From an uncultured Blautia sp. (lineage in GTDB: Bacteria > Bacillota > Clostridia > Lachnospirales > Lachnospiraceae), in assembly GCA_934394595.1 (NCBI GenBank), contig CAKRRX010000015.1, positions 1 through 36,786 on the forward strand: 36,786 nt of DNA. The letters run 5' to 3'. The notes under the pieces are model-generated. The model saw nothing but the letters and a program-made list of their open reading frames with translations, was not told the origin of the DNA and ran no database searches. Every line of letters starts with the position of its first letter. Within the stretch, counting starts at the first letter, position 1. Positions 15,392-24,581 of this stretch are shown here, one piece after another. A program made the translations under genes and the position numbers.

Positions 15392-16624
15392 ATGATGACA
15401 GACAACAGGAAAATTACAGCAGATATGCTGGAAAAAGTACACTTTAATGAAGAAGACGCCCAGGACATAGGGGGACCAAGCCTGACCTATTTCCAGGATG
15501 TATGGAGACGTCTGAAGAAGAATAAGTTGTCCGTTCTGGGACTGATCATTGTAATTCTTATTCTTTTTTTGGCATTATTTGGAAAATTCCTTACGAAACA
15601 TGATTACAGTACACAGGTACTGTCTATGAGTAACCTGCCGCCTTTCATGAAGTGTTATGATGTTGGCGAAGAAAATCTTCTCTATGTTCATAAAGAGTAT
15701 ACACTTTTTGAAGTAACAAAAGATGGAGAAGTGCTGCAGCGTTATGAGCCAACCAAGGATAATGCGGCTATGCGATCTCGTGAATACCAAATCGGTGATA
15801 AAAACATTAAGCTGGATTATTCTGGCGCTGTAAAGGTTACAGCTCTTGAAAAAAAGGGAAAATATGATGAGGCTAAAAAGATTGAAAAAGTAGCTATCAC
15901 ATTAAATGGAAAGAAAATGGATCTGTCTAATACCAAGACTGTATGGAACCGTTCTTACATGTTTGGTACGGATTATCTGGGACGAGACCTGTTCGCACGT
16001 GTAATGTATGGTGCAAGAATCTCCCTTCTGGTAGCATTGGTGGCTACTCTTGTACAGTTTTTTATTGGTGTTTTCTACGGAGGTATCGCAGGATACTTTG
16101 GCGGAAAAGTAGATAATATTATGATGCGTCTTGTAGATATTATCAGTACCGTTCCGCTGACCTTATACGTAGTACTTCTTATGGTAATCCTGGCACCTGG
16201 TATTGGTACGATCATGATAGCATTGGGAAGTGTTTACTGGGTAGATATGGCCAGACTGGTGCGAGGCCAGGTTCTTACTATCAAGAACCAGGAGTACATT
16301 ATGGCAGCCAAAACCGTAGGTGCCCGCACTGGCAAGATTCTGGTACGTCACCTGATCCCAAATGCAATGGGCGCCATCATCGTAACCCTGACCATGAATA
16401 TCCCAAGTGCTATTTTTACAGAGTCTTTCCTGTCCTTTATCGGACTTGGTGTATCTGCACCGGCAGCTTCCTGGGGAACTCTGGCAAACGATGCATTAAG
16501 TGGACTTCGTACTTATCCATATCAGTTGTTTTTCCCGGCATTCTTTATTTGCCTGACAGTTCTGGCATTTAACTTCCTGGGCGATGGCCTGAGAGATGCG
16601 CTGGATCCGAAACTCAGAAAGTAG
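15392..16624 (+). CDS. oppC: Oligopeptide ABC transporter permease (OppC family) with extracytoplasmic insert
   Basis: Second permease, 410 residues against about 300 for most OppC proteins. A cytoplasmic N-terminus leads to the first membrane segment (KLSVLGLIIVILILFLALFG). About 115 hydrophilic residues follow before the conserved MFGTDYLGRDLFARVMYGAR, so the insert lies outside the membrane. It includes YVHKEYTLFEVTKDGEVLQRY and a Lys-rich stretch and looks like a small beta-rich domain. The core is normal, with EAA loop AAKTVGARTGKILVRHLIP and the end DGLRDALDPKLRK. Similar inserts occur in some Clostridia OppC proteins. It may help hold the binding protein or the substrate. AGGGGG precedes the ATG. 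Confidence 0.93.
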   Translation: MMTDNRKITADMLEKVHFNEEDAQDIGGPSLTYFQDVWRRLKKNKLSVLGLIIVILILFLALFGKFLTKHDYSTQVLSMSNLPPFMKCYDVGEENLLYVHKEYTLFEVTKDGEVLQRYEPTKDNAAMRSREYQIGDKNIKLDYSGAVKVTALEKKGKYDEAKKIEKVAITLNGKKMDLSNTKTVWNRSYMFGTDYLGRDLFARVMYGARISLLVALVATLVQFFIGVFYGGIAGYFGGKVDNIMMRLVDIISTVPLTLYVVLLMVILAPGIGTIMIALGSVYWVDMARLVRGQVLTIKNQEYIMAAKTVGARTGKILVRHLIPNAMGAIIVTLTMNIPSAIFTESFLSFIGLGVSAPAASWGTLANDALSGLRTYPYQLFFPAFFICLTVLAFNFLGDGLRDALDPKLRK

Positions 16625-16634
16625 GAGGTTTGAA

Positions 16635-17639
16635 ATGATGGAAGAAAATATTCTGGAAGTAAAAAATTTGGAGACCTCCTTTTTTACCCATGTGGGGGAA
16701 GTAAAAGCTGTAAGAGGTGTAAGCTTTTCCGTTAAAAAAGGTGAGATACTGGGAATTGTAGGAGAGTCCGGATCAGGAAAAAGTGTCAGCCTGATGTCTA
16801 TGATGCAGCTGATCGAACATCCCGGAAAGATCAAAAACGGAGAGGTTTTCTTCGAGGGAAATGATCTTCTTAAGAAAAAAGAAAAAGAAATGCTGAATGT
16901 CCGTGGAAAAGAAATCGCAATGATTTTTCAGGATCCAATGTCTTCTTTAAACCCGGTTTACAGAATTGGAAATCAGATTGTAGAATCTATTTTGTATCAT
17001 GATAAGATTTCAAAGGCAGAAGCCAGAAAAAGAGCTGTGGAGCTTCTGAAAATGGTTGGAATCCCATCTGCAGAGGAAAGATTGAACAGCTATCCTCATG
17101 AGTTTTCCGGTGGAATGCGCCAGAGAGTTATGATCGCCATGGCACTTGCCTGTCATCCAAAGCTTCTGATCGCAGATGAACCGACTACAGCCCTTGATGT
17201 GACCATACAGCTTCAGATCCTTCGTCTCATGGAAGAAATCCAGAAAAAAGAGAATACCACAATTATCCTGGTCACCCATGACCTTGGAGTTGTAGCTGAA
17301 CTGTGTGAAAGAGTTATCGTTATGTATGGTGGAAAAATTATGGAAGAGGGAAACGTAGAAGATATCTTCTATAACCCAAAACATCCATATACATTGGGAC
17401 TTTTACAGTCCGTTCCATCAGTAAGTAACAGCAAGGAAAGACTGGTACCAATCCCAGGATCTCCGCCGGATCTTCTGAATCCGCCAAAGGGATGCCCCTT
17501 CTGCTATAGATGCAGCAAGGCAAGAAAAATCTGTACAGAGATGGAACCATCTTTCTATCAGATCAGCGAAAGTCAGCGCTGCGCATGCTGGCTGCAGGAT
17601 CCGGAAGTAAAAAACATGCTGAAAGATCAGCCAGAATAA
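16635..17639 (+). CDS. oppD: Oligopeptide ABC transporter ATP-binding protein OppD
   Basis: ATPase of the Opp/Dpp type, 334 residues. Walker A is GESGSGKS near residue 37, the signature FSGGMRQR near 157, Walker B LLIADEPTTALD near 177 and the H-loop ILVTHDLG. The C-terminus has the oligopeptide/dipeptide extension with four clustered cysteines (CPFCYRCSKARKIC) that may hold an iron-sulfur cluster in this family. The ATG at 16635 is chosen because AGGAGG ends 6 bases upstream; a longer reading runs back into oppC. It pairs with OppF. Confidence 0.95.
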   Translation: MMEENILEVKNLETSFFTHVGEVKAVRGVSFSVKKGEILGIVGESGSGKSVSLMSMMQLIEHPGKIKNGEVFFEGNDLLKKKEKEMLNVRGKEIAMIFQDPMSSLNPVYRIGNQIVESILYHDKISKAEARKRAVELLKMVGIPSAEERLNSYPHEFSGGMRQRVMIAMALACHPKLLIADEPTTALDVTIQLQILRLMEEIQKKENTTIILVTHDLGVVAELCERVIVMYGGKIMEEGNVEDIFYNPKHPYTLGLLQSVPSVSNSKERLVPIPGSPPDLLNPPKGCPFCYRCSKARKICTEMEPSFYQISESQRCACWLQDPEVKNMLKDQPE

Positions 17640-17655
17640 AGACCAAGGAGACTAC

Positions 17656-18636
17656 ATGGAAGATAAAATTTTATTAAATGTGAAAAATCTGAAAAAATAT
17701 TTTCCTGTTTCAGGCGGCTTTCTGCAGAAAGAGAAAAAATACGTCAAAGCAGTGGATGATGTGAGCTTCTATGTAAAAAAAGGAGAGACATTTGGACTGG
17801 TAGGCGAATCAGGATGCGGAAAATCCACAACAGGAAGAACTTTGATCCGTCTTTATGATGTGACGGCAGGAGTTATTGAATATGATGGTGTGGACATCAG
17901 CAAAATGTCAGAAAGAGAGCTGTTTCCTTACCGGAAAAAGATCCAGATGATCTATCAGGATCCGTATGCATCTCTGGATGCCAGAATGACAGTTGCGGAT
18001 ATTATTGGAGAACCATTGGACGTCCACCACATTGCTTCCGGCGCTGAGAAACAGGAGATCATCTATGATCTGCTTCACAGAGTTGGTTTGAAAAAAGAAT
18101 ATGCCAGCCGATATGCTCATGAGTTTTCCGGCGGTCAGAGACAGAGAATCGGAATTGCAAGAGCACTGGCAGTGAAACCAGAATTTATTATCTGCGATGA
18201 GCCGATTTCCGCATTGGATGTTTCTATTCAGGCGCAGGTGGTAAATATGCTGGAAGATTTCCAGGATGAGATGAACTTCAGTTATCTGTTTATTGCCCAC
18301 GACCTTTCTATGGTAAAACATATTTCAGACAGGATCGGTGTTATGTATCTTGGTAAACTTGTGGAGACCGGAGAAAGTAATGAGCTTTATGAGCATCCAC
18401 TTCATCCTTATACACAGGCTCTCTTGTCTGCGATTCCTATTCCGGATCCCAGAGTGACAAGAAGCATGAGACGAGAGGTTCTGGAGGGAGATGTGCCATC
18501 TCCTATTAATCCACCTTCTGGATGCCGCTTCCGTACCAGATGTAAATTTGCAACTGCAAGATGTGCCGAGGAAGAGCCGCAGATGAAAGAGGTTTCACCA
18601 GGTCACTTCTGTGCATGTCATTTAATGGACAGATAA
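17656..18636 (+). CDS. oppF: Oligopeptide ABC transporter ATP-binding protein OppF
   Basis: Second ATPase of the importer, 326 residues. Motifs are Walker A GESGCGKST, signature FSGGQRQRIG, Walker B FIICDEPISALD and H-loop FIAHDLSMV. The C-terminal oligo_HPY region shows the Cys cluster CRFRTRCKFATARC. It follows oppD by 16 bases with AAGGAGA close to the ATG. With OppB, OppC, OppD and the OppA encoded at the operon end the importer is complete. Confidence 0.95.
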   Translation: MEDKILLNVKNLKKYFPVSGGFLQKEKKYVKAVDDVSFYVKKGETFGLVGESGCGKSTTGRTLIRLYDVTAGVIEYDGVDISKMSERELFPYRKKIQMIYQDPYASLDARMTVADIIGEPLDVHHIASGAEKQEIIYDLLHRVGLKKEYASRYAHEFSGGQRQRIGIARALAVKPEFIICDEPISALDVSIQAQVVNMLEDFQDEMNFSYLFIAHDLSMVKHISDRIGVMYLGKLVETGESNELYEHPLHPYTQALLSAIPIPDPRVTRSMRREVLEGDVPSPINPPSGCRFRTRCKFATARCAEEEPQMKEVSPGHFCACHLMDR

Positions 18637-18655
18637 AATTCAGGAGGAAACTGTT

Positions 18656-19753
18656 ATGGATCCCAGAGATACAAAATTGGCAGAAATGCTTGTAAACTAC
18701 TGTGTGGCAGTACAGCCCGGAGAAAACGTGCTGATCCAGACTATGGATGATGTTGCCACACCGCTTGTAACGGAACTGATCAAAGCTGTATACAAGGCAA
18801 AGGGAAATCCTTTCGTGTATCTGGAAAATGCAAAGGTTCAGAGGGCGCTTCTGATGAACGGCAATGAGGAGCAGATCAAGATCCGTACGGAAAATCTGTA
18901 TTCTCTTCTTAAGAAAATGCAGTGCAGCATTATTATCCGTGATTTCAGAAATGCTTCAGAACTGGCTGATGTTCCGGAAGAAATCATAAAGCTTCAGTCA
19001 AAGGTGGCACAGGAGATGCGAAGCTACCGCGCAAATAAACTGCGTTGGGTCGGTCTTCGTTATCCAGGACCTGCTATTGCCCAGCTGGCCGGTATGAGCG
19101 AGGAGAAATACGCAGATTTCCTTTATTCCACATGCACTATGGATTATCAGAGAATGTCCGACAATATGGACTATCTGGTAAAAAGGATGAATGCAGCGGA
19201 CAAAGTACATATAAAAGGCGAAGGCACAGACCTTTATTTCTCCATAAAAGGAATCCCGGCTATCAAGTGTGACGGTAAAATGAATCTTCCTGATGGAGAG
19301 GTATTTACCGCACCTGTGAGAGAGTCTGTAAACGGATATGTGACTTTTAACGTTCCGTCTCTGTATCAGAGTAAAACATTTGAAAATATTTACTTTGAAT
19401 TTAAAGATGGAAAGATCGTAAAAGCTACCTGTAATTATGAAAAAGAACTCAATGCAATCCTGGATACTGATGAGGGATCCAGATATTTGGGAGAATTTTC
19501 TTTTGGATGCAACCCACTGATCACAAAAGCAACAAATGACGGCAGCATTGATGAAAAGCTGGCTTGCTCCATTCATCTCACGCCGGGAGATTCCTATGAG
19601 GAAGCTCCAAACGGAAACCACTCCAGTATACATTGGGATATGGTACTCTTACAGACACCGGAATATGGTGGTGGAGAGATTTGGTTTGATGATGAACTGA
19701 TCCGAAAAGACGGATTATTTATACCGGAAGATCTCAAAGGATTAAATCCATAG
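18656..19753 (+). CDS. M29-family aminopeptidase (AmpS/PepS-like)
   Basis: A metal-dependent aminopeptidase that removes N-terminal residues from short peptides. The 365 residues match the family length. The N-terminal domain includes KLAEMLVNYCVAVQPGENVLIQ. The C-terminal metal sites are visible as the Glu of NLPDGEVFTAPV, the Glu of YLGEFSFGCNP, the His of ACSIHLTPG, then Tyr of GDSYEE and HSSIHWDMVLL with its His and Asp. No signal peptide is present, so it acts in the cytoplasm. AGGAGG lies 8 bases before the ATG. Its place between the Opp ATPase and a glycosidase-like gene suggests that the imported substrate has a peptide part. Confidence 0.92.
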   Translation: MDPRDTKLAEMLVNYCVAVQPGENVLIQTMDDVATPLVTELIKAVYKAKGNPFVYLENAKVQRALLMNGNEEQIKIRTENLYSLLKKMQCSIIIRDFRNASELADVPEEIIKLQSKVAQEMRSYRANKLRWVGLRYPGPAIAQLAGMSEEKYADFLYSTCTMDYQRMSDNMDYLVKRMNAADKVHIKGEGTDLYFSIKGIPAIKCDGKMNLPDGEVFTAPVRESVNGYVTFNVPSLYQSKTFENIYFEFKDGKIVKATCNYEKELNAILDTDEGSRYLGEFSFGCNPLITKATNDGSIDEKLACSIHLTPGDSYEEAPNGNHSSIHWDMVLLQTPEYGGGEIWFDDELIRKDGLFIPEDLKGLNP

Positions 19754-19773
19754 AAAAATAAAGGGGGGAACTC

Positions 19774-21768
19774 ATGAAACATCATCTTAGATTTAGACAG
19801 GTACATCTGGATTTCCACACAGCAGGAAGTATTCCGGATGTAGGTGCCGGATTTGACCCGGAAGCGTTTGCACAGATGCTGGAAGACGCACATGTGGATT
19901 CCATAACCTGTTTTTCCAGATGCCACCACGGCTGGTTTTACTATGACAGCAAACGTTTCCCGGAAAGAATCCATCCAAACTTAAAAGATAAAGATCTATT
20001 GAAAAAACAGATCGAGGCCTGCCACCGTCACAATATTAAGGTTCCGGTGTATACCACTGTTCAGTGGGATGAGCAGATTGCAAAAGAACACAGGGACTGG
20101 CTTGTGATCGGGCCAAATGGAGGGCCATTCCGTCAAGAGGAATTTAAACCTGGATTTTACCGGAATCTCTGCTTAAATACCGGGTATGTAGATTATCTGA
20201 AAGAGCAGGTGCAGGACATATTTGAGTGCCTTGGACATTTGGATGGGCTGTTTCTGGATATCCTGAATATTCAGCCATGCTGCTGTCCAAAGTGTGTAAA
20301 GGAAATGCAGGAACGGGGATTGGATCCTGTCGATGAAGAGGTTCGTTATGAGTTTGCCCAGGAGGTTATGGATCGCTTCGAAAAGGAAATGACAGAGTTT
20401 ATCCATCAGATCCAGCCGGATTGTCCGGTATTCTATAACGCCGGATTTTTAAGTACACGACACAGAAACACTGTGGACTACTTCACCCATTATGAAATCG
20501 AGTCCCTTCCGGGAGGCTCATGGGGATACGACCATTTCCCGGTAACGGCAAGATATGCAAGAATTCTGGATATGGATTTTATGGGAATGACAGGAAAGTT
20601 CCATCTTGACTGGGGTGATTTTGGTTCCCTGAGAAATCAGACTGCACTGGAATATGAATGTTTCAAATCTCTTGCATTGGGCGGAAAGTGCTCCATTGGA
20701 GATCAGCTCCATCCCAACGGACAGCTTTGGGCTCCTGCTTATGAACTGATCGGTAATGTCTATGGTCAGGTGGAAGAAAAAGAGCCATGGTGCGACAATG
20801 TGACACCAGTTGTGGAAGTGGGAATTTTTGCACCGGTGGAGTTCCGAAATGCAGGAACTCTTCTTATGACAGATGAATTAAACGGAGCTGTGAAACTTTT
20901 TACAGAGATTGGAATTCAGTTTAATATCATTGATTCTAAAGAAGATTTTTCCAAGTACAGGCTTCTGGTAATGCCGGATTATATTCCTTATGATGATGTA
21001 TTAAATGAAAAAATCCAAAAATATATAGAAAATGGTGGAAAGCTCTTGGCAAGTTATCATTCCGGAATGGATGTTTCAAAGAAGAAGACAGCTGCATGGA
21101 TGCCAGTCGAATACATAGAAGAAGCACCGTATTCACCGGATTTTATGGTTTCCCGTGAGCCGCTTTCAAAAGGCCTGTATGAGAATACCGAGTATGTTAT
21201 GTACCAGAATGCAGCGAAGGTTTCAGTAAGGGAAAATGCAGAAGAAATTTTACCTGTAAATGTTCCTTATTACAACAGAACCTGGGACAACTACTGTAGC
21301 CATAAATATTTCCCGACTTCTGGAAAATACGGATATCCGGGAGTGGTGAAAAATGATTCTGTAATCTATTTTGCCCATCCTGTTTTCTCCACCTTCCAGG
21401 AATATGGATGCAGATGGATCAAGAAATTTGTGGAAAATGCAACAGACATGCTATTAAAAGAAAGAATCATTACCTACGAAGGACCGAGAAATCTGGAGGT
21501 TATGGTAAATGATCAAATAGAAGAAAACAGAAGTATCGTACATTTTCTGTATTATGTGCCAAGTCACAGCTCTACTGAGCTGGATATTCTGGAGGACACC
21601 GTACCTCTTTACAATATCCCGGTTTCTTTCAAGGAAAGAGATAAAAAGGTGAAGAGCGTAAGGCTTGTGCCGCAGAACACAGTAATTGAATATACGGAAA
21701 AAGAGGGAAGGATTACCTTTACTGTTCCGGAAGTGTTTGGTCACCAGATGGTAGAAATTCAATATTGA
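19774..21768 (+). CDS. Putative cytoplasmic glycoside hydrolase, GHL6-like with trimerisation-like domain (copy 1)
   Basis: This 664-residue protein resembles the hypothetical glycosyl hydrolase 6 (GHL6) group, with a TIM-barrel N-terminal half. Key stretches are the opening beta strand QVHLDFHTAG, then VDSITCFSRCHHGWFYYDS, and HLDGLFLDILN with Asp162 as a candidate catalytic or structural acid. It is followed by the motif CCCPKC (169-174), shared with the second copy. Residues about 340-480 look like a beta-galactosidase trimerisation fold (LLVMPDYIPYDDVLNEKIQ, GGKLLASYHSGMD). The C-terminus is beta-rich. There is no signal peptide. The reaction is not known; alpha-fucosidase-, galactosidase- or other exo-activities are all possible. 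It lies between the aminopeptidase and oppA. Confidence 0.78.
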   Translation: MKHHLRFRQVHLDFHTAGSIPDVGAGFDPEAFAQMLEDAHVDSITCFSRCHHGWFYYDSKRFPERIHPNLKDKDLLKKQIEACHRHNIKVPVYTTVQWDEQIAKEHRDWLVIGPNGGPFRQEEFKPGFYRNLCLNTGYVDYLKEQVQDIFECLGHLDGLFLDILNIQPCCCPKCVKEMQERGLDPVDEEVRYEFAQEVMDRFEKEMTEFIHQIQPDCPVFYNAGFLSTRHRNTVDYFTHYEIESLPGGSWGYDHFPVTARYARILDMDFMGMTGKFHLDWGDFGSLRNQTALEYECFKSLALGGKCSIGDQLHPNGQLWAPAYELIGNVYGQVEEKEPWCDNVTPVVEVGIFAPVEFRNAGTLLMTDELNGAVKLFTEIGIQFNIIDSKEDFSKYRLLVMPDYIPYDDVLNEKIQKYIENGGKLLASYHSGMDVSKKKTAAWMPVEYIEEAPYSPDFMVSREPLSKGLYENTEYVMYQNAAKVSVRENAEEILPVNVPYYNRTWDNYCSHKYFPTSGKYGYPGVVKNDSVIYFAHPVFSTFQEYGCRWIKKFVENATDMLLKERIITYEGPRNLEVMVNDQIEENRSIVHFLYYVPSHSSTELDILEDTVPLYNIPVSFKERDKKVKSVRLVPQNTVIEYTEKEGRITFTVPEVFGHQMVEIQY

Positions 21769-21781
21769 AAGGAGATAATAT

Positions 21782-23359
21782 ATGAAAAAGAACATTGTAA
21801 CAGGATTACTTGCAGTTCTGATGGGAGCTTCCGTAGTACTTGGCTCCGGAATGACCGTATCTGCTGAGGGAGCAGAAAAAGCCATTTCCTTTAACATCGG
21901 ACAGGAACCAACTACTCTTGACCCCAGCTTAAATGCAGGTGTTGACGGAACTATGGTTCTGACACATCTCTATGACGGACTCCTTCGTGAAATAGATCAC
22001 GAAATGGTACCGGCAACTGCAGAGAGCTATGATGTAAGTGACGATGGACTGGTTTATACCTTCCATATCCGCGAAGATGCAAAATGGTCAGATGGTGAGC
22101 CGGTAAAGGCAGGCGATTTTGAGTTTTCATGGAAGAGAGCTCAGGATCCGGTTGTTGCATCCACCTATTCCTGGATCTTTGATTCCGGAAATATCGAATC
22201 TTATCGCGCTGTAGATGATCAGACCTTTGAGGTTACTCTGTCAGCTCCTACACCTGTATTTTTAAGTCTTCTTGGAAATACCACATTTATGCCGCTTCGT
22301 GAGGATGTGATTGATTATGAAGATGGCGGTTGGGCATTAAACCCGGACAAAGTTGTCACAAACGGCGCATACTATATGGAAAGCTACACAGCTGGTGACA
22401 AGCTGGTCATGAAGAAAAACGAAAACTTCTATGATGCAGACAAGGTAAATATCGATGAGATCACAGGGCTGATGATCGTTGACCAGACAACTGCACTGAC
22501 CGGATATGAGTCAGGACAGATTGATGCGATCTTCCAGGTTCCGCCGGCAGAGATTCCGAGACTTCTCACAGAAGACCCGAACTTCCAGTGCTTTGAAGGA
22601 AATACAACCAACTATTATTGCTTCAATACAGAGAAAACTCCATTTGATGATGCACGTGTTCGTCAGGCATTTTCCTATGCCATTGACAGAACTGCCATCT
22701 GTAACGATGTTCTGAAAAGCGGTGATGTTCCGGCATGCTCTTTAGTACCTGGTGTAATCTATGATTCAGACGGAAATGTATTTAATGAGAAGAGCGGAGA
22801 TTTCGGTATTCCAACAGATCTTTCCAAGTTAGACGAAGCAAAACAGCTCCTTGCTGATGCCGGATATCCAGATGGCGAGGGATTCCCGAAATTTGAGATC
22901 CTGTATAATACAGGCGAGACAAACAAGGCTGTATGCGAGGCTCTTCAGCAGATGTGGCAAGAGAACCTTGGCGTTGAGTGTACACTGGTAAATATGGAGT
23001 CTGCTGTATTCCATCAGACACGTGTAGCTCATGACTTTACAGTATGCCGTGGCGGCTGGAGCGGAGACTATGCAGATCCTCTGACTCATCTGGAACTGTA
23101 TCTGTCAGGCAGCCCGAATAACTATGCAAGCTTCAGCAGTGAGGAATATGACACTCTGATTGATGAGGCAAGAGAATTATCAGGCAAAGAGAGATTTGAC
23201 AAGTTCTATGAAGCTGAAACAATTCTTATGGACAGCTATGTATACATGCCAATTTCTTACAAAGCAGACGTTACACTGGTAAACAACGATAAGATCGTAG
23301 ATTGGTACTGGATGTCAACATCCGCACCATCCTTTGTATACGCAGATGTAATTGAATAA
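21782..23359 (+). CDS. oppA: Oligopeptide-type ABC transporter substrate-binding protein (SBP_bac_5)
   Basis: Binding protein of the Opp importer, 525 residues, family 5. Family motifs are FNIGQEPTTLDPSLNAG, YTFHIREDAKWSDGEPVKAGDFEFSW in parts near residue 100, and VRQAFSYAIDRTAI. The N-terminus is a good signal sequence, but the position where a lipobox Cys would lie reads VVLGSG, with Ser in place of Cys. A signal-peptidase I site (VSA before EG) follows, so release or another kind of anchoring is predicted. In Gram-positive bacteria most OppA proteins are lipoproteins. A one-base change (TGC to TCC) would explain the loss. GAAAGGAG precedes the ATG; a perfect terminator follows the stop. 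Confidence 0.95.
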   Translation: MKKNIVTGLLAVLMGASVVLGSGMTVSAEGAEKAISFNIGQEPTTLDPSLNAGVDGTMVLTHLYDGLLREIDHEMVPATAESYDVSDDGLVYTFHIREDAKWSDGEPVKAGDFEFSWKRAQDPVVASTYSWIFDSGNIESYRAVDDQTFEVTLSAPTPVFLSLLGNTTFMPLREDVIDYEDGGWALNPDKVVTNGAYYMESYTAGDKLVMKKNENFYDADKVNIDEITGLMIVDQTTALTGYESGQIDAIFQVPPAEIPRLLTEDPNFQCFEGNTTNYYCFNTEKTPFDDARVRQAFSYAIDRTAICNDVLKSGDVPACSLVPGVIYDSDGNVFNEKSGDFGIPTDLSKLDEAKQLLADAGYPDGEGFPKFEILYNTGETNKAVCEALQQMWQENLGVECTLVNMESAVFHQTRVAHDFTVCRGGWSGDYADPLTHLELYLSGSPNNYASFSSEEYDTLIDEARELSGKERFDKFYEAETILMDSYVYMPISYKADVTLVNNDKIVDWYWMSTSAPSFVYADVIE

Positions 23360-23370
23360 AGCAAAGAGAA

Positions 23371-23399
23371 AGGGGAATGAAAAATCATTCCCCTTTTTT
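23371..23399 (+). terminator. Terminator of the opp operon
   Basis: A perfect 10-base stem, AGGGGAATGA (23371-23380) with TCATTCCCCT (23385-23394), has an AAAA loop and runs into six T residues. It closes the operon begun at oppB. Confidence 0.95.
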
Positions 23400-23461
23400 A
23401 ACCGAATCAAGTAAGTCCCCTGCTGGGGCTGCGAATCTCCTATTGGACAAAAGCTCTGTTT

Positions 23462-24454
23462 TCAACAGGAACAAAGATGAACAGATTCCCGTTCTGTGAG
23501 AGAAACAGGTGCCAGACAGGAGTCAGGAGCTATATTATTGCCCAGGATCTGTTCATAGAGAATGTTAGCAGCCAGGTATCCAAGAGTTTTTGCATCCTGG
23601 GTAAAAGCTGTGACAGCAGGGACGAGAGATTCAAAAATAGGATCGTCTTCAAAGGCCAGGATGGAATAGCCGCGGGCTTGAGCCTTTTCCTGATGAAGGA
23701 GGGCTTTCATCAAAGGCAGGCTGGTGAAATGATCCATAAATACAATGGCAGTAGGGTCTCCAGGAATGGGAACCGGCAGCGTATAATCTTCCACGAATTC
23801 CGAAGAGGGGAATAAAGTGACAGCCAGGTTGGATGGATCAAAGCCATGTTTTTGATAGGTGGAAATAAAGTGCTGGGTCTTCTGATTTGTGGAATAGGAA
23901 TCCAGCCCTACCAGCAGGATTTTGCGGTGTCCCTTTTGAAGCAGATATTCTGCCGCTGTCTCTCCGGCATAGGAATTGTCGTAGGAGACAAGAAAAGCTG
24001 GCAGTGCTGGTTTCTGATGCATACATACAAAGGGAATCCCATTGCTGCTGAGATAGGCAATAAGCAGAGGCGGAAAGGTAACCTGTGCAAAAAGAACTAC
24101 GCCGTCAATATGCCGGTTTTTCAAAAATGCAATGTCATTTTCCTTCATATTGGCTTCATCAGAATAGGAACGCACCAGAACGGAGTATCCTTTTTCGTGC
24201 ATAGCCTTGATGATATGGTCACATTCTTTTCCGAAATAATAATCCTGGATATTGGGCATAAAAATGCAGATACAGTGAGAACTTTTGGAACGGAGCGCCT
24301 GTGCATTGCTGTTAGGTGTATATTGGTTTCGACGGATGCTTTCTTCAATCAGGATCCTGTTTTTTTCGGAAATTTTTTTGTGATTGAGATATTTGGAAAT
24401 AGTTGCCAGGGAAAGACCGGTATCTCTGGCAATGTCTTTGATGGTAGCTTTCAT
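23462..24454 (-). CDS. LacI-family transcriptional regulator (leftward)
   Basis: 330-residue LacI/GalR-type regulator. The N-terminal HTH reads ATIKDIARDTGLSLATISKYLN, with the hinge helix AQALRSK, where Leu normally inserts into the CG centre of the operator. The periplasmic-binding-like effector domain follows from ICIFMPNIQDYYFG. The start at 24454 is chosen because the protein begins MKATIKDIA and AGGAGG lies a few bases upstream; longer readings run into the divergent gene. The TISKYLN recognition helix is nearly that of the divergent regulator, so both may see related sites. It is a likely repressor of the opp operon, whose operators have the CG-centred form. Confidence 0.93.
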   Translation of the reverse strand: MKATIKDIARDTGLSLATISKYLNHKKISEKNRILIEESIRRNQYTPNSNAQALRSKSSHCICIFMPNIQDYYFGKECDHIIKAMHEKGYSVLVRSYSDEANMKENDIAFLKNRHIDGVVLFAQVTFPPLLIAYLSSNGIPFVCMHQKPALPAFLVSYDNSYAGETAAEYLLQKGHRKILLVGLDSYSTNQKTQHFISTYQKHGFDPSNLAVTLFPSSEFVEDYTLPVPIPGDPTAIVFMDHFTSLPLMKALLHQEKAQARGYSILAFEDDPIFESLVPAVTAFTQDAKTLGYLAANILYEQILGNNIAPDSCLAPVSLTERESVHLCSC

Positions 24455-24482
24455 GTGTCCTCCTTGCTTATATGCGCTGTTC

Positions 24483-24538
24483 TGGATAACGTTCAGGAAT
24501 TTTGCTATAATTATACCAAAAAATACAGCTGGTGGACA
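24483..24538. promoter_or_regulatory. Divergent promoters of the two LacI-family genes
   Basis: TATAATTATA at 24506-24515 is a palindrome that gives a -10 hexamer on each strand (24506-24511 rightward, 24510-24515 leftward). The rightward -35 is TGGATA (24483-24488) with a 17-base spacer; the leftward -35 (TGTCCA, 24533-24538) is weak. AACGTT at 24488-24493 could be a half-conserved LacI-type site. Confidence 0.5.
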
Positions 24539-24581
24539 GGTGAATAATTTCCGGTCAGTAAGGAATCTAAGGGGAAAAAGT

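Noticed and set aside
24384..24581. N-terminal extension of the rightward LacI gene
   Set aside because: It overlaps the start of the divergent regulator and the promoter region; the GTG at 24582 has a ribosome site and fits the family length.
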